In this document: positions 55,160 to 62,551 of the stretch, in pieces | Layout of the letters: each line of letters opens with the position of its first letter | Numbering within the stretch: position 1 is the first letter of the stretch | Assembly (NCBI RefSeq): GCF_003023845.1 | Contig: NZ_PYFT01000001.1 | Span: 2,914,001 to 2,978,000, forward strand | DNA: 64,000 nt | Origin: Adhaeribacter arboris | GTDB taxonomy: Bacteria; Bacteroidota; Bacteroidia; Cytophagales; Hymenobacteraceae | Reading direction: 5' to 3' | Translations under genes and position numbers: made by a program | The notes under the pieces: generated by a model | What the model was told of the DNA's origin: nothing | Database searches by the model: none | Seen by the model: only the letters and a program-made list of their open reading frames with translations

Positions 55160-55707
55160 AAGTTCTGCTTTAAAAGTGGCTTTTGTTTACGCAGAAAACA
55201 AGCTGGAGGTATAGAAATCAAGCCTCAATCAAAATCGGAGCGATTTACAGAAGATTTTACCAAAAAGGGTTTGCGGGCAGCCATTTTATTAAAAAATGGC
55301 AGAAATAATGAGTAACCAAAGAATATTGGGGCGCTAAATGGTAATAAAATAATTGATAACAGAAGAATTTACCAAACTTTGAAGTTATATAACCAATTTC
55401 TCAAAAGGAAAGGAACCTATGGCGCTAATACATATATGAAAATTCTTAATAAGTAATACCCAATAGTATGAGTTACCTTCCATCAGGTTGATTTAAAAAA
55501 TTGCGCCAACCCGCCGGGTTTTATTTCCTGCGTTATGGCCGCTCCTTGAAGCGACTGGGTATAAATGGACAAAACGAAATATACTTGTTTGTAACAAATT
55601 AAAAGGTAAAAACTCCCCGTATAAGTTTAGCAGGGACAGTTGATTTTTAAACACGCATTATATAGTTTAGTTTGTCCTCGTACTTAGGTCCATCTTCTAT
55701 AAATAAG
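55160..55707. other. Gene-free interval left of the cassette array
   Basis: About 550 nt without a supported coding frame. It contains a hairpin GCCATTTT (55280-55287) / AAAATGGC (55293-55300) and the promoter of the aldo/keto reductase. The cassette array ends at its right edge; no further attC-like site is visible inside it. Confidence 0.4.
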
Positions 55708-55839
55708 CCATAACGGTTTCGCGGCATGTGAAGTTGCCAATGGATTAAAACTGTGTGTTTTCGGCAACTGCGAAGCAAGTTATGAAAAAACCTGTAACGG
55801 CTTAACGCTCGCCGGCAATTTCATATACGTGTGTTAACG
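55708..55839 (-). other. attC-like site 11 (long, nested), after mazF
   Basis: Outer arms: on the plus strand CCATAACGG at 55708 and GTTAACGG at 55833, with GGCATGTGAAGTTGCC (55723-55738) matched inversely by GGCAATTTCATATACG. An inner version ends at 55785: GTTATGA core with GGCAACTGCGAAGCA inverse to the first arm. The inner core GTTATGA fits the unit's 5' core CCATAAC (56491) in six of seven bases. It belongs to the VCR-like length class. Confidence 0.6.
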
Positions 55840-55848
55840 GGCGTTTGC

Positions 55849-56172
55849 CTAATCTACATAGGTTTCTTTAATAACTTCTTTGACTTTTACAATTTCTTTT
55901 TCATTCAAGCTATTGAAGACTTTTATAATACTTTGTCTATCCACAGTTCTTATTTGATCCAAAGCAATTTGACCTTTTGTATTATTATGCAAAACTTCAA
56001 CTCTTGTAGGATGTGATTTGTCACTGCTCGTCATCGGTGCGACAACGATAGTCTGTAAATATTTATTCATTTCGTTTGGCGAAATTATAGCGCATGGTCG
56101 AGTCTTCTTGATTTCGCTTCCAACAGTTGGATCGAGATTTACCAATACGATTTGATATTGCTTTAATTCCAT
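55849..56172 (-). CDS. mazF: MazF/PemK-type toxin
   Basis: This 107-aa protein has the MazF/PemK pattern: QYQIVLVNLDPTVGSEIKKT (residues 5-24), RPCAIISPNEMN, a TIVVAPMTSS strand and a QIRTVDR block near residue 73. It is an mRNA interferase inhibited by the adjacent antitoxin, whose gene overlaps it by 10 nt. It is the last cassette of the array, where toxin-antitoxin pairs are known to stabilise arrays. Confidence 0.92.
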   Translation of the reverse strand: MELKQYQIVLVNLDPTVGSEIKKTRPCAIISPNEMNKYLQTIVVAPMTSSDKSHPTRVEVLHNNTKGQIALDQIRTVDRQSIIKVFNSLNEKEIVKVKEVIKETYVD

Positions 56173-56408
56173 TCATCCAGATTTTCGTCTTCAAAAACAT
56201 CATTAATAAGCAAGTTGTCATCACCATTTTCATGCATTTTTTTGAAAGCCTTTTCCCAACCGTTTCTCGGTTCTGATTTGGGTTTTAAAATGATATAACC
56301 TTTTTCCAAGATAAGTTCAACCTTATCGGTTATATTATATTTTTCAAGTAATGTTTTTGACAAACGAATGCCTTTTGAATTACCAATTGGAATGACAGAA
56401 ATATCCAT
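56163..56408 (-). CDS. mazE: MazE/AbrB-type antitoxin
   Basis: The 81-aa protein has an N-terminal SpoVT/AbrB-type DNA-binding domain (VIPIGNSKGIRLSKTLLEKY, residues 5-24, and VELILEKGYIILKP) and an acidic C-terminal tail (about 55-81) that would bind MazF. The pair likely autoregulates. It has 82 nt of leader between the preceding attC core and the ATG, so it may carry its own promoter, as usual for TA cassettes. Confidence 0.9.
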   Translation of the reverse strand: MDISVIPIGNSKGIRLSKTLLEKYNITDKVELILEKGYIILKPKSEPRNGWEKAFKKMHENGDDNLLINDVFEDENLDEWN

Positions 56409-56490
56409 AGTTCAATATTATTTAGTAATCACAAAGTGATTACTTTTTTTTGAAAGAGCCAAATTTTTAGGAGAAAGTTTATTTAAACGC

Positions 56491-56543
56491 CCATAACGTA
56501 TGTGGCTAAGAAGTGCTTTAGTGCTTTTTAGGTGTGGTTGGAG
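56491..56543 (-). other. attC-like site 10
   Basis: Plus-strand cores CCATAAC (56491-56497) and GTTGGAG (56537-56543) flank a stem GGCTAAG / CTTTTTAG region with AAGTGCTTTAGTGCTTTTTA. The stop of the preceding gene lies inside the site, common for integron cassettes. The match between this unit's two cores is poor (degenerate 5' core). Confidence 0.55.
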
Positions 56544-56724
56544 GTAGTTGTTTTTTATTCTTTTCAGTTTCTGTATCTTCCGCTATACTTAAGAGCGTAT
56601 ACTTATCATAAGCCATGACATCAAACACTTTTGAATATCCCGTTTTCAACCACTTTTTATAGATTATCTTACCATTTACGTATAGGTAAAACTCATCTCC
56701 AATAATTTCTTTTTTTAAAGTCAT
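56518..56724 (-). CDS. Small cassette protein (68 aa)
   Basis: Start ATG 56724 is preferred over a TTG at 56736. The protein is a small beta-rich unit (FYLYVNGKIIYKKWLKTGYS) with a charged tail. Its last codons (LPPTTPKKH) are supplied by the attC-like site. No family is recognised. Confidence 0.5.
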   Translation of the reverse strand: MTLKKEIIGDEFYLYVNGKIIYKKWLKTGYSKVFDVMAYDKYTLLSIAEDTETEKNKKQLPPTTPKKH

Positions 56725-56740
56725 TTTGAATTTCAATTGC

Positions 56741-56870
56741 TGCCAGCGTTTCGACGCTTAAACAAGTAGCTGAGTTCGGAGATAGTTTTCTCTGCATAAT
56801 AGAAACTAAGTTATGGAAATTGGAGGTTCAATTTACTGTAAATGAGCCATTTTTTTAGTGGCTGTTGGCG
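56741..56870 (-). other. attC-like site 9 (long, one core degenerate)
   Basis: The distal core GTTGGCG (56864-56870, plus strand) is intact and exactly complements the unit's 5' core CGCCAAC at 57246. The proximal core TGCCAGC (56741-56747) is decayed (AGC for AAC). Length 130 nt; the inner part contains CATAATAGAAACTAAGTTATGG. Confidence 0.5.
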
Positions 56871-56880
56871 ATAGTTGATT

Positions 56881-57213
56881 TTAGTAAACTATTTTATTGA
56901 TATAGAAAAGGAATTCTAATCCACAAAACAACGAAAAAATCAAATAGATTAAAAACAAGTAGAAAAAAGGATATTTCTTGAAAACACCTTTTAAAATATT
57001 TTTAAACAATAAAAAAACTATAGCTGAAAACAGCAACGCTAGAAAACCTTGTTCAGAAAACCATTCAGCAATAAACTGAATATACGCTTTATGGGAATAG
57101 TTTTCAATCAGTTGTTCTGAGCTAGGTGATAATGGTCTTATTGATAGAAAATAGATTATGTAACCAAACAAAAGATTAACTGGCCAGAATAAAAATTTCA
57201 AAATTGTAGCCAT
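56881..57213 (-). CDS. Cassette-encoded small membrane protein (110 aa)
   Basis: Three hydrophobic segments: residues 4-25, about 54-71 and about 80-105. It has Lys/Arg between them, consistent with an inner-membrane protein. No family is recognised. It is strongly AT-rich. Confidence 0.6.
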   Translation of the reverse strand: MATILKFLFWPVNLLFGYIIYFLSIRPLSPSSEQLIENYSHKAYIQFIAEWFSEQGFLALLFSAIVFLLFKNILKGVFKKYPFFYLFLIYLIFSLFCGLEFLFYINKIVY

Positions 57214-57245
57214 ACCTTTTATGCTAGTTCTTCAGATTCAATTAC

Positions 57246-57297
57246 CGCCAACGGTCGGGCTATGGTGCGTTTTAATGCGCTCTAGGTTTTGTTGGCG
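57246..57297 (-). other. attC-like site 8
   Basis: Plus-strand cores CGCCAAC (57246-57252) and GTTGGCG (57291-57297) are perfect inverse repeats, with an inner GGTGCGTTTTAATGCGCTCTA stem region. Length 52 nt. Confidence 0.7.
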
Positions 57298-57317
57298 AGA
57301 ATTATTTTTTATAATCC

Positions 57318-58019
57318 TTAATGAATCCCAAATTCTTTTCTAAACTTTTCAGGTATATCTGTATGCTTTTGGGCAGCAAGTACCATGTATTTTTTAGCTT
57401 TACCTTTATTGTTTTGTTCGTAATATACAAGTCCTACCATTAAAGCTGCATCACCAGAAGCCATAAGAGTAGAATCACGTTGTTCTTCCTTTTGGTAAAT
57501 TTCAAGGGCTTTAAGTGAATTTGCAAGTGCCTTATCTAGTTGGTCCAATTTTAAATATGCCTCAGCAGTCCCAGAATAGGGTACAGGGTCATTCTTATAA
57601 TATCTACCAAGTTCCTTAAATTCTTGTATGGCTTCATTGTACCTTTCTTGGCGGGTATATAAAGCCCCAAGGTTTGCCCGTGAAATCCAAGCGGAAGGAT
57701 TGTGGTTTAGAGCTTGCCTTAAATAGAATTCTATTGAGTCTGCTTGATTATTATAAGAATAAACCTCAGCAACTTTTTCATAGGAGTCAATAAATCCAGA
57801 ATCAGTAGCTATTGCTTTCTTATAAAGTCTGATTGCTTTAGAATAATCCTTTTCTTCAAATTGTGCTTTCCGACCAAGTAAGTGAAACCTTTCTGCTTCG
57901 GAAGCTAATTTTTTGCTTTTCACTTCTTCGTCCTTACCTTCCTTGCTGTTGTCATATTGCCCACAATTAGTTAACAGAAGAATCAGACTTAGAAATAATA
58001 GAGAAAGGTGTTTTGTCAT
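57318..58019 (-). CDS. Cassette-encoded TPR lipoprotein
   Basis: This 233-aa protein has a lipoprotein signal (LLFLSLILLLTNC, Cys 19) and at least four TPR units (about residues 45-220, for example ARANLGALYTRQERYNEAIQ rearranged around residue 118, with AIRLYKKAIATD and ALANSLKALEIYQK). It is likely an envelope-anchored protein-interaction scaffold. The partner is unknown. Confidence 0.75.
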   Translation of the reverse strand: MTKHLSLLFLSLILLLTNCGQYDNSKEGKDEEVKSKKLASEAERFHLLGRKAQFEEKDYSKAIRLYKKAIATDSGFIDSYEKVAEVYSYNNQADSIEFYLRQALNHNPSAWISRANLGALYTRQERYNEAIQEFKELGRYYKNDPVPYSGTAEAYLKLDQLDKALANSLKALEIYQKEEQRDSTLMASGDAALMVGLVYYEQNNKGKAKKYMVLAAQKHTDIPEKFRKEFGIH

Positions 58020-58045
58020 AATTGATTTTATAATAGTGTAATTAC

Positions 58046-58115
58046 CGCCAACGGGCCGTGGCTAAACGACGGACGAGGCCATCGGCCGATGGATGACGTT
58101 TAGGCGTTGTTAGCC
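58046..58115 (-). other. attC-like site 7
   Basis: Plus-strand cores CGCCAAC (58046-58052) and GTTAGCC (58109-58115). The inner arms GGCTAAACG (58060-58068) and CGTTTAGGC (58097-58105) are inverse repeats around GCCATCGGCCGATGG. Length 70 nt. Confidence 0.75.
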
Positions 58116-58129
58116 AAAGTTGTTTATTT

Positions 58130-58621
58130 TTAATTTATACTATTGCAGGGCTGAATACTTCTTTTATACTTAATCGTGTCTTGTTTTGGGATAAAAGCAT
58201 AATTCAAACCCTCACCAGTCCATTTTACTATATTTTTTTGCTTATTCATGTACTTCATTGAGAAAGTAACTGCTTGGGATGTATCAAAAGGTAAAACAGT
58301 TTTAAAATTAAAGCTATCACCTTGAAGAACGATATTCCTGATAGCATACCATTGGCTCTCTGTTCCGAAATTACATAACAAAGCATCTTGGCCGTCAATT
58401 TCAGTTAAATCAACTGCGAATAATTCTCTGTTATTCTTACAAGGAATTGAATAAACAAAATTGTCTTTGTTATCAGTTATTTCAATCCATTGTTTTGGTA
58501 TATCTAGCTTAGAAAATGAAATTTCTTTTAACATAGAGCCAATCTTTTCTTTTTTACTCGTTTCTGATGAGCACCCAAAAAGAAAAGCTAAAGAAAAAAT
58601 ACAAATTGCTTTGTTTATCAT
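58130..58621 (-). CDS. Cassette-encoded lipoprotein (163 aa)
   Basis: It has a lipoprotein signal (AICIFSLAFLFGC, Cys 17). The mature part is beta-rich and Lys-rich with two internal Cys in PCKNNRELF and LLCNFGTES. No family is recognised. Confidence 0.62.
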   Translation of the reverse strand: MINKAICIFSLAFLFGCSSETSKKEKIGSMLKEISFSKLDIPKQWIEITDNKDNFVYSIPCKNNRELFAVDLTEIDGQDALLCNFGTESQWYAIRNIVLQGDSFNFKTVLPFDTSQAVTFSMKYMNKQKNIVKWTGEGLNYAFIPKQDTIKYKRSIQPCNSIN

Positions 58622-58632
58622 TTTACAATTAT

Positions 58633-58686
58633 GGCTAATGGGCCGCGGCTAATAAGCGTTTTAATGCTTTTTAGTCTGTGTTATGC
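58633..58686 (-). other. attC-like site 6
   Basis: Plus-strand cores GGCTAAT (58633-58639; the C of the conserved AAC is T here) and GTTATGC (58680-58686). TTAGCC on the minus strand exactly matches the inverse of GTTAGCC at 58109, the distal core of the cassette that starts here. Length 54 nt. Confidence 0.65.
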
Positions 58687-58693
58687 CCAGGTA

Positions 58694-59335
58694 TTAATCT
58701 CCTGTTGTTACAGATTCAAATTTATTACTCTTCCAATAATAGGTTACAGCCGCTGTTTCAAAGAAACTCACTTGTATTCCGGGGCATTTTAATTTAATCG
58801 GCTTTGGGTTGTCATTTTCAAAGTCGATGTAAAACAATGGTCCTTTAGGTACCAATTCTATTCCGAACTGCAATGGTTGTTCAGATTCTCCTAAATCATG
58901 TAATTTTATAACCGATAATTTTCCTTGTTTAGATTGCAAAACCCAAACAGCATATTGTTTATTGTTTTTATTTTGAAGTAAAAAAGCATAATCAGATTTA
59001 CTATCACAATTAAAGTCACCTGAAAGATAGTTTACTAAAACACTGTCATCTTTATACTCTTTGAACCAAAAATTCTCCCATTGAATTGGCTCTGGTAGTT
59101 CCCAGTCGGGTAAGCTTTCTCTTAATTCTTGGAAAACGGATCCACTGATATACTTTGTATAAACCTTATTATCATAGCTTTTAATAGTGTCAACAAGATT
59201 GAGTTTAGGTTCAACTATTTCAAATTTTGAAGTATTAGTTGAAAGAGAAGCTCTTTTAACTTTGGGCTTAACCTTTCCTTCCCCACAAGCCAATAAACCT
59301 ATTGCAAGAATAAAAATTAATAGAAGTTTTCTCAT
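58694..59335 (-). CDS. Cassette-encoded lipoprotein (213 aa)
   Basis: It has a lipoprotein signal (LLLIFILAIGLLAC, Cys 17). The mature part has SGDFNCDSKSDYAFLLQNKN (about residues 105-124), a repeat-like DxDxDG-style calcium or integrin-type motif, and a beta-rich remainder. The function is unknown. Confidence 0.62.
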   Translation of the reverse strand: MRKLLLIFILAIGLLACGEGKVKPKVKRASLSTNTSKFEIVEPKLNLVDTIKSYDNKVYTKYISGSVFQELRESLPDWELPEPIQWENFWFKEYKDDSVLVNYLSGDFNCDSKSDYAFLLQNKNNKQYAVWVLQSKQGKLSVIKLHDLGESEQPLQFGIELVPKGPLFYIDFENDNPKPIKLKCPGIQVSFFETAAVTYYWKSNKFESVTTGD

Positions 59336-59346
59336 TTATATAATTA

Positions 59347-59399
59347 GGCATAACGTTCTTGGCTAAGACACGCCTTGGTGTGCTTTAGGTGTGGTTAGT
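59347..59399 (-). other. attC-like site 5
   Basis: Plus-strand cores GCATAAC (59347-59353) and GTTAGTG (59393-59399), with inner GGCTAAGACACGCC and GGTGTGCTTTAGG arms that pair. Length 53 nt. The distal core exactly complements the unit's 5' core CACTAAC at 59956. Confidence 0.72.
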
Positions 59400-59404
59400 G
59401 GAAG

Positions 59405-59935
59405 TTATTTTTTCACAAATACCATTGTGTCATCATAGCATTCATAAGCATATGAAGGTTTGGTCCGACATTCAAAAATGATTGAATCTCCAACTATCTT
59501 TCCTTTGAACATCTGCCTATAATTGCTTCCTCCTAATTTAGGATTACCTTCAATTCTATTAAAGTTATTTAAATTAAAAGGTTTCTGATAATAGGTCTTT
59601 TCGACGAAGCTGAAAGAGATAGTATTTTGTTCAACCATTAAACTGTCCAACGATTCGCTAAAGTAAAAAAGACCATGCTCCTCTGCTGGGTATGGTCCGA
59701 ACATGTTAGCCCCTACTTTACCATTTGTGCATTTGAACACTATTGTAAATGCTAAACTATCTGGGTCACGAGGTTCTCCTTTATACTGATAAACTTTCTT
59801 ATCCCAATCTCCACAATTTAACGCTGTAACGGATTTAGCATCCATTTTAATTAAGCTTTGGCTTTTTGTTTCTGTTTTATTACATGAAAGCATTAATAAA
59901 CAAAATGGAAACAGGAGAGCCTTATTCTTTGACAT
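59405..59935 (-). CDS. Cassette-encoded lipoprotein (176 aa)
   Basis: It has a short lipoprotein signal (LLFPFCLLMLSC, Cys 18). The mature part contains MFGPYPAEEHGLFYFSES and ends in a CYDDTMVFVKK strand. The beta-rich pattern suggests a small lipocalin- or YceI-like fold, but I cannot name it. Confidence 0.6.
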   Translation of the reverse strand: MSKNKALLFPFCLLMLSCNKTETKSQSLIKMDAKSVTALNCGDWDKKVYQYKGEPRDPDSLAFTIVFKCTNGKVGANMFGPYPAEEHGLFYFSESLDSLMVEQNTISFSFVEKTYYQKPFNLNNFNRIEGNPKLGGSNYRQMFKGKIVGDSIIFECRTKPSYAYECYDDTMVFVKK

Positions 59936-59955
59936 TCTTTTTTAACTTTTATTAC

Positions 59956-60020
59956 CACTAACGAACGGGTATATGCCAAGCCCTAATCAGAGCAAGGGTT
60001 TGGTATATATTGTGTTAGTG
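59956..60020 (-). other. attC-like site 4
   Basis: Plus-strand cores CACTAAC (59956-59962) and GTTAGTG (60014-60020) are perfect inverse repeats. The inner arms GTATATGCCAAGCCC and GGGTTTGGTATATAT pair with few mismatches around TAATCAGAGCA. Length 65 nt; the clearest attC of the array. Confidence 0.85.
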
Positions 60021-60029
60021 ATTGATATT

Positions 60030-60458
60030 TTATCTTATTTTATTAAATTTTTCGGAAAATCTTTCTTTCCATTCTTCCGCATTTAGCCACTCTATACTTT
60101 TTATATGGGGGCTTAATCGAAGTATATCATCAATTATTTGAATTAACCCCTTGTACTCTGATTCGTCATTCTTACCTAAAATCTTTTCAATTTTATTCAA
60201 GGTAGATGTTATGGATAATGCAAACCTTTTTTCAAGAATATCGACAGCTTTAATTATTAAATCGAATTCAAAACCATTAAACTTGGAGCGAAACACAAAA
60301 CCCCAATCTATGAATGATTCTAAACTTACGACTAATCCCCTTGTTGCAATCTCATTTGCTATGTTTTGGCCTAATAATTCTTCCTGTTCTATATAACCAT
60401 TCTTCTCAATTATTTCGGGGTACTTACTGCATTGAAAGGTTACATAATTTTTTACCAT
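60030..60458 (-). CDS. Cassette-encoded hypothetical protein (142 aa)
   Basis: It is mostly alpha-helical and cytosolic (no signal), with FIDWGFVFRSKFNGFEFDLI in the middle and a C-terminal EWLNAEEWKERFSEKF. It has no recognised family. It might be an immunity- or inhibitor-type protein by size and context only. Confidence 0.55.
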   Translation of the reverse strand: MVKNYVTFQCSKYPEIIEKNGYIEQEELLGQNIANEIATRGLVVSLESFIDWGFVFRSKFNGFEFDLIIKAVDILEKRFALSITSTLNKIEKILGKNDESEYKGLIQIIDDILRLSPHIKSIEWLNAEEWKERFSEKFNKIR

Positions 60459-60474
60459 CTTAATTGATATTAAC

Positions 60475-60542
60475 CACTAACGTCTCTGCTAAACGACGGG
60501 TGAGGCCGTCGGCCGAAGGCTGAAGTTTAGGTTTTGTTGCCA
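60475..60542 (-). other. attC-like site 3
   Basis: Plus-strand cores CACTAAC (60475-60481) and GTTGCCA (60536-60542). The inner arms GCTAAACGAC and GAAGTTTAGG pair around GAGGCCGTCGGCCGAAGGC. Length 68 nt. It resembles site 7 in the inner part. Confidence 0.78.
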
Positions 60543-60552
60543 GAAGTGTTTT

Positions 60553-60945
60553 TTACTTTATCTGTTTGCTTATCCACCTGTCACTCGGTCCTTCTCCCTC
60601 GTAATAGACCATATTTGCGTTTCCAAATACTAGAAGTGTTCCAGAGCCGTGACCAATGATTTCGCTAAGGGCAAGCTCAATATTCAACCTTCTTGCATCG
60701 ATTTCTCTGTTTTCTGAAATAACGTAGCAGTCAGTTGGATTCCTAAGTTTCTTTAGTTTCTCTTCTAGTACTTTCCACACATTACCTTTAATTTCTTCAA
60801 AGTCCTTAAGTTGAGAAGTAAAGTGAGATAATTCGTCTATGAATTTACTCCTAGTTTTTTCCGCCTGGATAAATGTTAGATACCTTTCTTGCTTTTTATT
60901 TATAATAAATCGCTTGATAACTTTTTCTTCTAGTTCTAGGTCCAT
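60553..60945 (-). CDS. Cassette-encoded hypothetical protein (130 aa)
   Basis: A cytosolic-looking protein with a helical N-terminal half (about residues 1-70) and a C-terminal alpha/beta part containing IIGHGSGTLLVFGNANMVYY. No family recognised. Confidence 0.55.
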   Translation of the reverse strand: MDLELEEKVIKRFIINKKQERYLTFIQAEKTRSKFIDELSHFTSQLKDFEEIKGNVWKVLEEKLKKLRNPTDCYVISENREIDARRLNIELALSEIIGHGSGTLLVFGNANMVYYEGEGPSDRWISKQIK

Positions 60946-60961
60946 TTCTGTTTAACATTAC

Positions 60962-61091
60962 TGGCAACGGTTTGGCTAAAAGTAGTGCCGGAATTAATAG
61001 CACTTCCCTGTCCTGCCAGTACTAATGTAATAAATTGCCGAACTTTTGCCTACGCACAAACCTCCGGCGTTACTTTTAGCCTTTGTTAGTT
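60962..61091 (-). other. attC-like site 2 (long)
   Basis: Plus-strand cores TGGCAAC (60962-60968) and GTTAGTT (61085-61091). The inner arms GGCTAAAAGTAGTGCCGGA (60973-60991) and CCGGCGTTACTTTTAGCC (about 61064-61081) are near-perfect inverse repeats. The 130-nt length is like Vibrio VCR sites. Confidence 0.82.
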
Positions 61092-61098
61092 GATGTTT

Positions 61099-61878
61099 TT
61101 ATTTAATAATCAAGTCTTTTGAAGTCCTTTTTATTCTCGCCATACCAGTACGGCTAGAATTGCATTCCTTTCTAACTATACGTAAACTAGCTTTTTCGGT
61201 ATGATATTTCCTAAACTCATTTGTCCAAGATTCGTCCTTGAAAACAATATGATTTTGGTCGTTTGATGTATACTCAATAGACTCTAAGTCAATTCTATTT
61301 ACTTCTTTAAATCGGTCAACAATGATAGAGAAGGTATTTGGTTGTCTGTGGTCGACTACTAACTCGGTCCATTTTGAAAGTAAGCCCGTTTCTTGACATT
61401 TCACCTGCCCTTTAATTGAATGGTTGTCAAAATGAATTTGCTTTACAGACCTAATATCACTATGAATTGCGTTTCTACAAGCGATGCTAAACAGTTTTTC
61501 AGGACTGTGTTGAGTATTGTTAATTATCATTAAGTAAGAAATGTAACAGCTTGTCTTGTCATTATATACGATTTCAAAACATTTAGTATTGAACTGCACA
61601 CGAGCCACTCTAATTTCTTCGATTGACAAGCCTTCATCGGCTGATTCTTCAGTTGACGCTTCGTTACTTTCAATTTCTTCGTTACCATCATCTCCAGTTG
61701 ATTCAAGTTCAGCTAGGTAATTGAAATGCTCATAGTCCAAAAGGTCAATTAAGTCGTTAAAATCTGCATCATTCAGTGATTGTCCAAAGTCATATGAGTT
61801 CAAAATAGTCCTGTAGTGAGCAACAGCGTCTTTTTTGAATTTATATTCTTTCTCTCCGATTTTGAAGGGTTTTCGCAT
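61099..61878 (-). CDS. Cassette-encoded DUF3223-like protein (259 aa)
   Basis: The N-terminal part (residues 1-50) is FKIGEKEYKFKKDAVAHYRT and YDFGQSLNDADFNDLIDLL, matching the DUF3223 pattern of phage and mobile-element proteins. An acidic Ser/Glu-rich linker (about 62-85) separates it from a mixed alpha/beta C-terminal half (90-259), which has FNTKCFEIVY and IRSVKQIHFDNHSI. The function is unknown. Confidence 0.65.
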   Translation of the reverse strand: MRKPFKIGEKEYKFKKDAVAHYRTILNSYDFGQSLNDADFNDLIDLLDYEHFNYLAELESTGDDGNEEIESNEASTEESADEGLSIEEIRVARVQFNTKCFEIVYNDKTSCYISYLMIINNTQHSPEKLFSIACRNAIHSDIRSVKQIHFDNHSIKGQVKCQETGLLSKWTELVVDHRQPNTFSIIVDRFKEVNRIDLESIEYTSNDQNHIVFKDESWTNEFRKYHTEKASLRIVRKECNSSRTGMARIKRTSKDLIIK

Positions 61879-61900
61879 TGGTCAGGTTTTTTAAAATATC

Positions 61901-61968
61901 AACTAACGTCTTGTGCATAAGACGTGCAAGGCTGGCAGCCGCAGCATGGTTTATGCGCTTGGTTAGGC
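61901..61968 (-). other. attC-like site 1
   Basis: Plus-strand cores AACTAAC (61901-61907) and GTTAGGC (61962-61968). The inner boxes GTGCATAAGAC and GGTTTATGCGC pair around GGCTGGCAGCC. Length 68 nt. The distal core exactly complements the array's first boundary core at 62552. Confidence 0.82.
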
Positions 61969-61972
61969 ACCG

Positions 61973-62539
61973 TTATTTCTTTTTCATGGAATATTTAAAG
62001 TATTGATGAAAAGCAGTATCGTATTGCAATCCTCTTTTATCCTCAAATTGGCAAAGAGTAGCAACAGCCCAAGTTTTTGTAGCAACATTTTTCAATTTTA
62101 GAGAATTGTTTAGATGAAATATGTATTCTGCCGTATCTTTAGGAGAGGTGTCCACTTTAAAAGCCTTATCCCACCCAAAATCTTCAGATTGTCTTACAGT
62201 ATCAAGATAGAAGGTTTTTTTATACTTAAGTTCTTCTTGGTTAGATAAACGCTTAAAAATAGAGTCATCAAGCCAAAACTTGAAGTTTATAGTTTTAAAG
62301 ACAGCTATTGTATCATCAATAAAACCTCTTTTTTCAATTCCTTGGCCTATACTTGCTTGCACCATCGGTTGATGGACAGGATAGTGAATGGATTTGGAGA
62401 TGTTCAAATATTCTTTTCCGTTGATTGTAACTATAGGAAGGAGTTTTCTTTCAATAGGAGGTTTGTCTTCTATTCTTGTGGGAGAATTGCATGACATTAC
62501 CAAAAATGTAAACCAGGCAATCAAAGAAAAATTTTTCAT
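61973..62539 (-). CDS. First cassette: lipoprotein (188 aa)
   Basis: It has a lipoprotein signal (SLIAWFTFLVMSC, Cys 17). The mature part contains VHQPMVQASIGQGIEKRGFI and ends with a Tyr-Lys-rich tail. No family recognised. It starts 13 nt after the boundary core GTTAGGC, so it has little room for its own promoter. Confidence 0.62.
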   Translation of the reverse strand: MKNFSLIAWFTFLVMSCNSPTRIEDKPPIERKLLPIVTINGKEYLNISKSIHYPVHQPMVQASIGQGIEKRGFIDDTIAVFKTINFKFWLDDSIFKRLSNQEELKYKKTFYLDTVRQSEDFGWDKAFKVDTSPKDTAEYIFHLNNSLKLKNVATKTWAVATLCQFEDKRGLQYDTAFHQYFKYSMKKK

Positions 62540-62551
62540 GATATTTATGTT

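Noticed and set aside
55502-55550. Further attC-like site left of the array (GCGCCAAC ... GTTATGG)
   Set aside because: Cores do not match each other and the distance is only about 30 nt, too short for an attC.
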